Below are positions 58,004 to 64,000 of a stretch of 64,000 bases of DNA, piece by piece. This stretch comes from Pictodentalium vernedei (lineage: Eukaryota; Mollusca; Scaphopoda; Dentaliida; Dentaliidae), in assembly GCA_031216915.1 (NCBI GenBank), contig CM062293.1, positions 147,134,285-147,198,284 of the forward strand, written 5' to 3'. A program made the position numbers and the translations under genes. The notes beneath the pieces are model-generated. The model was not told the DNA's origin and made no database searches. It worked only from the letters and a program-made list of their open reading frames with translations. The first letter of the stretch is position 1. The number at the start of each line of letters is the position of its first letter.

Positions 58004-58450
58004 AATTTTATAGTAAATTTCCTTTCTTATTATACCTACCACAATTATTTACTACTAGCTTGCACTACAGTGGAAGTCCCTAACTTGGAAAATATACTCT
58101 CTATTTTGATCTTTCCCAAGTGATTTGGGAAAGAAAAGTGGTGCAAAAGCACCAAGAAAAAATAAGCCAAAACTGGGTCGAGTGCTACCGGTGCACATTC
58201 AGTAGGGATGCTCTTCTCCTAGTAGAGATTAACAGCTTCCGGTACCAGTGCGCAGTTGTGTAACTAATGACTCATTCTTTTGAATTCGCCAACATTGGAG
58301 GTATGTGATCAGCAGGGAGGAAGGATTCTTACCCGAATAAGAAGACGGGAGGGCCTCCCTGTAAATAATTGTGGTAGGTATAATAAGAAAGGAAATTTTC
58401 TATAAAATTTAAATTTCTTATCAACCTACCCTACAATTGTTTACTACAGG
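58004..58450 (-). repeat. DIRS terminal repeat and internal complementary region
   Basis: TTTCCTTTCTTATTATACC with TACCACAATTATTTACTA at 58013-58055 reappears inverted at 58363-58398 (TAAATAATTGTGGTAGG, TATAATAAGAAAGG). It is followed at once by a looser direct copy at 58408-58445 (TTCTTATCAACCTACC, TACAATTGTTTACTA). A junction of two opposed end copies is what a DIRS internal complementary region should look like. Confidence 0.75.
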
Positions 58451-58663
58451 CTGAATAGACAATAGGAGGGGGAATCATATAACCAACCCCCACATAACCC
58501 GACTGCACTGGAACCTTGGACAGAAGAAGATTTCCCCAGGCCTAACAAACCATAGCATCACAAACATTAGTAAAAGACATTGAGAGATGAGGCATATGGC
58601 ACTGCGTGACGCAGACAGAAAGGACAGTAAACAGCACAGGGCTGGAACTGATCTTGAAGAAGC

Positions 58664-59470
58664 CTAATGGCTAGGGTAGACAACAGCCTGAGCAGAAGAA
58701 AGAGGGCCCAAAGAAAAAAAAGTCCTCAGGCTGCTCCTGCAACTGACGCAGATAGAAGGTGGAGAAAGTAGAAGCATTTCTCCAGTAGGCTGCCTGCATA
58801 ACATCCGACAACTTGACAAAATTAGCATAAGCCCAGGAGGTAGACAAGGCACGCATCTCGTGGGCAGAAATACAATTGGTAATACAGTCGCTAGATGAGC
58901 ATAAGCCACGCGAATAGCTAGACAGATCCATCGAGAAATGGATTGAGGAGAGATCTTCTGTTGACCAGGAATAAGAGACAGAAAGAATCGTTTCCTGCCT
59001 TTCCTAATGAACTGCATCCGGTTGAGATAAATGCAAAGTGCACGAACCAGACAGAGCAAAAAGCGATTACCCTCAGCAAAAGGAAGAGCCCTGATACAGA
59101 TACAAGGTGGAGTTGTTTCTGGTATTTGATTCTTGGCCAGCAAAGCAGCACCCAAGAAAGATTCCACCTTGGGGTAAGCTGCAAAATCCTAGGCCTTTTC
59201 AAAGAAAAGTGCCAAATAAGCTTGGAGAGGTATGGATTAGTGCCGATATGACGCTTTCCCACATACGAAAAGGTCTCCGAAAGCATGGACCTGTACCCTT
59301 TGATGGTAACAGACTGGAGACCCCAAGAATCAAACAGATATACCAGAAACTCTGCAATCTGTGTTATCGAGGGATGGCATAATCAACAGAGTGATCAGCA
59401 CACCATCGACAAAAGACCTTCCACTTAGCCACATAGGCTAATCCAGTGGAGTGCCGCCTTGAAGAAGAAA
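58664..59470 (-). pseudogene. DIRS tyrosine recombinase, frameshifted
   Basis: It would integrate the circular element copy. The N-terminal SAM-like part reads AYVAKWKVFCRWCADHSVDY (59455-59370), then the TIKGYRSMLSETFSYVG region near 59270-59320, then LVRALCIYLNRMQF and ISRWICLAIRVAYAH. The catalytic HxxR occurs as SAHEMRALSTSWAY (58855-58870) and the terminal tyrosine as STFYLRQLQE (codon near 58752). These motifs are in different frames, with shifts near 59350, 59150 and 58900. Confidence 0.82.
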
Positions 59471-59499
59471 TGCACTCCACTGCTGGTCTCGAAAAATCT

Positions 59500-60840
59500 C
59501 TACAGGAGAGACAGGACCTGACAAAAGATATGCGTGAAGGCACAATGAAGTCGGGTCGACGTGACACCTCCTCGGGCGATCTTGGCAAAGAAGGTCGTGA
59601 TGTAGATGGAGACATGCCGGAACCGCCGCCAACAGAGAGCAGAGCGAATTGATCCACACCCGCTGAGGCGACGGGGAGCGAATAGAATGATTCGACAACT
59701 GCAGGTTCTGATCTTGGCCAGAACCTGAGGCAGAATTGGAACCGGCGGGAAGGCGTAGCTGACTAGACTGTTCCAATTGAGTGACAGCGTGTCCGTGGCA
59801 AAAGCCAGAGGATCTGGACATGGGACACGAAAGTTTTCACCTGATGGTTCCAATGAGTCGCAAAGAGATCGATGTGGGGACAACCCCAGAGATCGCAAAG
59901 CAACTGGAACACTGCCCTGTAAAGCATCCGAAAGTGTTGGAGAGGTCTAACATGACGCTGACCGAGAGGAATGAAATCCGTCACTGAACCGCAGAGACCG
60001 AGCAGCTAGAGAATACTCCGAATTGTCGTGGACGTGGACTAGGACGGAGTCAGGGCAAAAGCTGAGAGAATCACAGCCCTTGCCCAGGGAATCGCCACCG
60101 TATTTAGCCGAGTAGATGACAAAACGACTGACAAGGAACCAGGTCCGATTTCTCCTCGTTGACTCTGAACTCTAGCAACGTGAGCAAGCTCAACAGTGTA
60201 TAGACATCGGACTCCAGAAGAGCAGCATTGGTGTGCCTCTGGAGGATATCGTCCAGATATGACGAAAGTAATCACCCTGGACTGTGTGCGATGGAAGGCT
60301 ATCGCATGCGACATCAGTCTGGGTGAAGGCCCAAGGAGCCAGTCCAAGGCCCCAGAAAAGCGAACCTGAGATACTTTTGCAATGTCCAATGAATCGGAAT
60401 GTGAAAGTAAGCATCTCGCAGGTCGATGCTGGAAACGAAATCTCCCTGGTGAATGGGGTGGTGAACCGACCTGAAAGTCCCCTTGCTGAACTTGGGAGCA
60501 ATGATAGACTGGTTCAGGATACTCAGATCGATAAACGGTCATAATCCTTCAAAGGCACAAAGAACAGGCGGGAATAAAATCCCACTGAATGAATGTTCTT
60601 GATGACCACGATCGCCCCCTTTGACAGGAGATTGTCTATCTCCATGATCAAAGTTCCCGACATGAAATGTCTGAAGGAACTTGTGTTGGAAGAGGCACTC
60701 TCGACAGAGTGGGGTGCCACCGGAAGGATATTCACAGCACAGACCAAACAACATCTAACATCCAAGGATCGGATGTTATTTTGGCCCAATCGTCGGGGAA
60801 CTCTGATATCCTTCCTCCAACCTGGGACGAATCGAGGTAA
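59500..60840 (-). pseudogene. DIRS reverse transcriptase and RNase H, frameshifted
   Basis: From 5' to 3' on the minus strand: LLSKGAIVVIKNIHSVGFYS (about 60630-60570), PFIDLSILNQSII, VSSIDLRDAYFHIPIH (catalytic Asp region, near 60410), GLGLAPWAFTQTD, SYLDDILQRHTNA (YLDD at 60259-60248). Then the RNase H part CPHIDLFATHWNHQVKTFVS (about 59870) and DTLSLNWNSLVSYAFPPVPI. The spacing is that of DIRS RT-RH. Frames change several times (60540, 60330, 60250, 59850). Confidence 0.85.
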
Positions 60841-60849
60841 GGATCTTCA

Positions 60850-62731
60850 TCTCGAGCCCGCGGCGAGGCCCACGAGAGGAGAAACCACCTCCTCTCCTAG
60901 ATGAATGAACCCGAGTCTTCCCTCTGGTCTGTCGACGCTTACCTTAATCATGTAAGAAGTAGAAGTGGCGGCAGGAGGATCAGCCCTTGGCTTTGCAGAG
61001 GAAGCAGACGGGAGATTGTTAGGCGCAGAATGGCCCCTGCCGCCAACAGAAGGCTGATCAAGCTTGTGAAGCAGCAGCTGATCTTTGGAATGACGCAGGA
61101 TGTCATCCCGGACTGTCGCCACGGAACCATGGAAAAGTCGGGGACCCGCTCAAGAAGCAGATCGAAGAGCAGCATGCTGCCCCTCAGAAAGGGAACGGCT
61201 TGTGTCCAACACAGCGTCCCGGCGAACTAATTCCAAGTTAGCATTTCTCTTGATAAGCCCAACAGGGACTCCAGAGTCACCATAGGAATAATGGCCGACT
61301 TGGGTTGGAAAGCCCGAGGGAGGTGGAGTCCTGATCCAAGCCCGTCAAAGTCTGGCAGACTAACGGATTGGCAGACTGGAGGCAAAAAGGTGTCAGCCCT
61401 GGTGAAGAACAAAGTCTTCATAGCCTTGGAACTCAGCTTACTGAGAGTTCAAAGCTGTAAACATTTCAACCACCTGTACCAACTGGCACGGTCGAAGGCA
61501 CCCGGAAGTGGGTTGCTCCACAGACTGCAGGCGCACGACCGATGATCACAGCATGGCTGACACCATCAGCTGATCTGACGGTTTGAGATCCAGAAGGAAC
61601 TCAAACACAAAGTCAAGAGCTGCCCCCAAGTCAGAAGACTGTTGACCCTCAAGGTCAGGTATGTCTGACCCATCCTCTGAGTCGTAAGACACATAACCCA
61701 TCACGGGCAAACCAGCCGATGCCTCCCATAGTGTAGGCACACCATGGGGATCAGAAAGTGGCCTGCTTCCAATCCTGGGAGGCGGCGCCTGGAAACCACA
61801 AGTAGCCTCGCTGGAGGCAATGGGAAGGCCCTTGGAAAGAACCTGAGTGAGCACGGAGAGAGCCTCCCTAAGCTCATGGCCCATGGCAGCCGGTTTGACG
61901 TGGGAAAGTATCAGCTAAGTGGCTTCACTCCTGACCCTCTTAACCAGCAAAGGGTCACAATCCTCCAGAACACCCGACATGGGGACGATGGGTGGAGGCC
62001 GAAACATCTGCAGGCAGATGCTGATAGGGTATACCAGACCCCAAGGATCAACAGTGTGGGAACTCAGGAGAGTCGCCGCGGACCTCTGAGGGACAGAAGG
62101 TCCAGGCTGCCCAAAAAGCATCGGTCCCACAAAACTGGCCATCAGACCAGAGTGCATGGACGGAAATACAACAGAGTCCATGGTGACCCCACCAGGAACA
62201 TCCGCATCCAAAGAGAAGGCTGCTGGGCTCAACGACTGAGAGACCACAGCAGAGGGTTTGGCCAGCAGCCCCTTCCGACTTTGCCGGGTTGAAGTCAGAG
62301 AAGGCTGAGGCCAATATCCCATGTCTACACTACCAGACATCTCTGTAGACCCCTGCAGGGATAAGACAAGGCTGGCTGAAACGGTGACTGATGACGTACA
62401 GATGGAACAGCAGTAGCAGCAGATACAACGCGAGCTGTTGAAACTGGTCGAAAAGTAGAGAGAGAGCAACCGAGCTTGGCTCCAAAGGTGGAGACACAAC
62501 CCTAGTGACAGCCTCAGATGTCGACTGGAGAGGGACCACAGTCCTGGAACCAGGCATCTCTTCACCTGACAACTCAACAGCTCCTGCAATATCCAACACA
62601 CGAAAAGACTGCACATCCCCCATTGAGGGGGTACAATTCTCACCAGACGTGGTCGTGTCGGGAGGCCCCGCATGACAGCATTCCCCTTTCCCGCGGGAGG
62701 AACAGCCACAAGAACGCACCACACGGTTCAC
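60850..62731 (-). pseudogene. DIRS gag-like region, frameshifted
   Basis: Minus-strand segments upstream of the RT: CGCSSRGKGECCHAGPPDTT (about 62700), MGYVSYDSEDGSDIPDLEG with an acidic stretch (about 61695-61640), FTRADTFLPPVCQSV, and HKLDQPSVGGRGHS. This is the usual place and composition of a DIRS gag, a poorly conserved protein. It is broken into at least three frames. The long open frames on the plus strand here (for example 61744-62292) are antisense shadows. Confidence 0.65.
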
Positions 62732-63160
62732 AGAAGCCCAAAAAGTGGATGACCAAGACCCACAGAGCCCACAGGGTCAATCTGAATAACACCCATTACA
62801 AGAAGCATGGGAATCGTCCACATGCTTGGGCAAAAGGCATTGCCCTCAAGGAACAGTCCTGGGCATAACAGAGGTGAGAGCAGTAGAAGAAAAGGTGAAC
62901 TCAACAGGTGAAGAAAGTAGTACACCCCCAACTACGAGAGAAAGGTGTCAGAAAATAAAGGACCGGCAGGAACACAACTGAACCCAGACGGCCGACAGGG
63001 ACGAGAAAACAGAAATTCTGCCCTCAACAGAGAGGAGAAATCCTGTCCATACAGCTTCTCACTGACACCTAACTCCAATAATAATAATAATATCCAAAAG
63101 GATAACATAAACTTATCAACCCAAAAATTATATGTCATTACGTGTACGCTCCCTGTAAAA

Positions 63161-64000
63161 CACTGCCAATCGACTCCCCACTAACTGCTCTATGAGGTGG
63201 GGTATCAAAACCCAACCACGTGACTTCAATAAGACGTACTATCGGTTATAATTAGCACGAAGTGTTTCCCAGTGTTGTGACAAGGTTATGCTTCCGACAC
63301 AAAATAGGATCTCCATACATCATTTCTCTGCAAAACAGCTGCTGATAATTAGGGAAAAAAGCAAAATGCTCCCAAACTACACAAATAAAAATAAAATCGT
63401 TAAAATTTATTTCGAAATATCGTACAAAATGACTTTTCAAGGCAGTTTCGATCTCGCATGAATATTTGTGAAGACCTTGTCATTACTTTTTGTCGATGTC
63501 GGTGTTTCTTTGATCCCGTAATTTTTGGATACCAATTAGCACATTTTTCCAACCAGTCGGGCAAATACTATTTTTAATATCATAGGGAAATTTAAAAAAC
63601 GCGTTTCGTGTCGAATATATTGAGTAAAAATCAGTGCGATTTCGTCCTTGAATTTGTAAAATCCGACTATTATTAGCGAAGTTACACCAAAAATGGAAAT
63701 AATAAAAAAAATCTCATTTGTAATAGGTTGAAGAACCTTTCGAAAAGAGTCATTCAAATACCCACCTTTTTTATTCTGCAATGGTAGACATATTCCGGAC
63801 AATGAAAAAGAACTTTACACAATTTGGCTGCGTTTCCAGGTATTCGCATGAAGGACATCTAACGTCGACTCAACAGGTTGAGAACAACGTAGTTTCGTTA
63901 CCCACTAAACGGCCCAAATTGCCAGAGTTATTAGACCATAGACGTCTGGAAACCTGATCTAAATCACCCCTACCTCAAAACACCTGTCTTATATACACCC
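63161..64000. other. No feature recognised at the window end
   Basis: A minus-strand open frame of 88 residues at 63536-63802 has one hydrophobic stretch (FFIISIFGVTSLIIVGFY) but no family I recognise, no clear splice sites and an A/T-rich composition that favours chance. The last 150 bp contain no repeat seen elsewhere in the window. Confidence 0.4.

Larger units (their letters stand above)
58004..63160 (-). mobile_element. DIRS-type tyrosine-recombinase retrotransposon
   Basis: On the minus strand the order is gag-like, reverse transcriptase with RNase H, then tyrosine recombinase, the DIRS arrangement. The 3' side carries a terminal sequence at 58004-58060 and an internal complementary region at 58363-58450. 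The proteins are scattered over all three frames, so it is a decayed copy. No matching 5' terminal repeat is visible up to 64000; an ACAGGGAGCG-like stretch near 63150 may be where it is truncated. DIRS elements copy through RNA and integrate as circles with the recombinase instead of an integrase. Confidence 0.88.

Noticed and set aside
58943-59251. Plus-strand frame of 102 residues
   Set aside because: Antisense to the tyrosine recombinase.
61744-62292. Plus-strand open frame of 182 residues
   Set aside because: Antisense to the DIRS gag-like region; no motif on this strand.
58004-63160. LTR retrotransposon or endogenous retrovirus
   Set aside because: No LTR pair or integrase; a tyrosine recombinase follows the RNase H, which defines DIRS.
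63536-63802. Minus-strand frame of 88 residues with one hydrophobic segment
   Set aside because: No family recognised, no splice signals, AT-rich composition.

Overview
This is AT-rich, intron-rich animal genomic DNA dominated by transposon-derived repeats. A bivalve mollusc is the best guess. The main clue is a large set of 'pearl'-like elements, a type described from bivalves: a tandem core of about 160-340 bp, an ACGG/ACAG-type tetranucleotide tract, and short inverted terminal motifs. The tRNA-derived SINEs, a Tx1/L1-type LINE, a Tc1 element and a DIRS element also fit a marine lophotrochozoan. The species cannot be read from the sequence.

Host genes are sparse. One exon is recognisable: 20815-21016 on the minus strand matches the conserved core of TRAPPC13, a subunit of the TRAPP trafficking complex. 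Three phase-compatible minus-strand open segments between about 47.5 and 48.35 kb may be exons of a second gene that I do not recognise. Most of the window is therefore intron or intergenic sequence.

Layout. 0-8.4 kb: pearl-like elements, some nested, including a 3-unit higher-order satellite and a SINE with clear target-site duplications. 8.4-20.8 kb: G/C homopolymers, several TTAA-flanked foldback MITEs, SINEs and palindromes. 20.8-21.0 kb: TRAPPC13 exon. 21-28 kb: two pearl-like elements around a decayed Tc1 (DD34E) transposon. 28.5-32.3 kb: a 5'-truncated LINE with a 13-bp TSD, broken only by two in-frame TGA codons and carrying a poly-asparagine microsatellite. 32.6-45 kb: more pearl-like elements, one holding a TTAA MITE next to its own unoccupied site. 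45-57 kb: a perfect 181-bp duplication, SINE, MITEs and candidate exons. 58-63.2 kb: a minus-strand DIRS retrotransposon (gag-like, RT/RNase H, tyrosine recombinase) with frameshifts and an internal complementary region. 63.2-64 kb: nothing recognisable.

The clearest larger pattern is that at least ten unrelated internal sequences are packaged between the same kind of ends. The 5' end is a small hairpin followed by a motif such as GCTCACCT. The 3' end is a GGACGGACA-like tract followed by a hairpin built from the complement of that motif and then TAAAA. This points to one mobilisation system acting on many tandem-repeat cargoes. A second system, TTAA-specific foldback MITEs with CCCTTTACC-type ends, has inserted repeatedly, sometimes inside the first.
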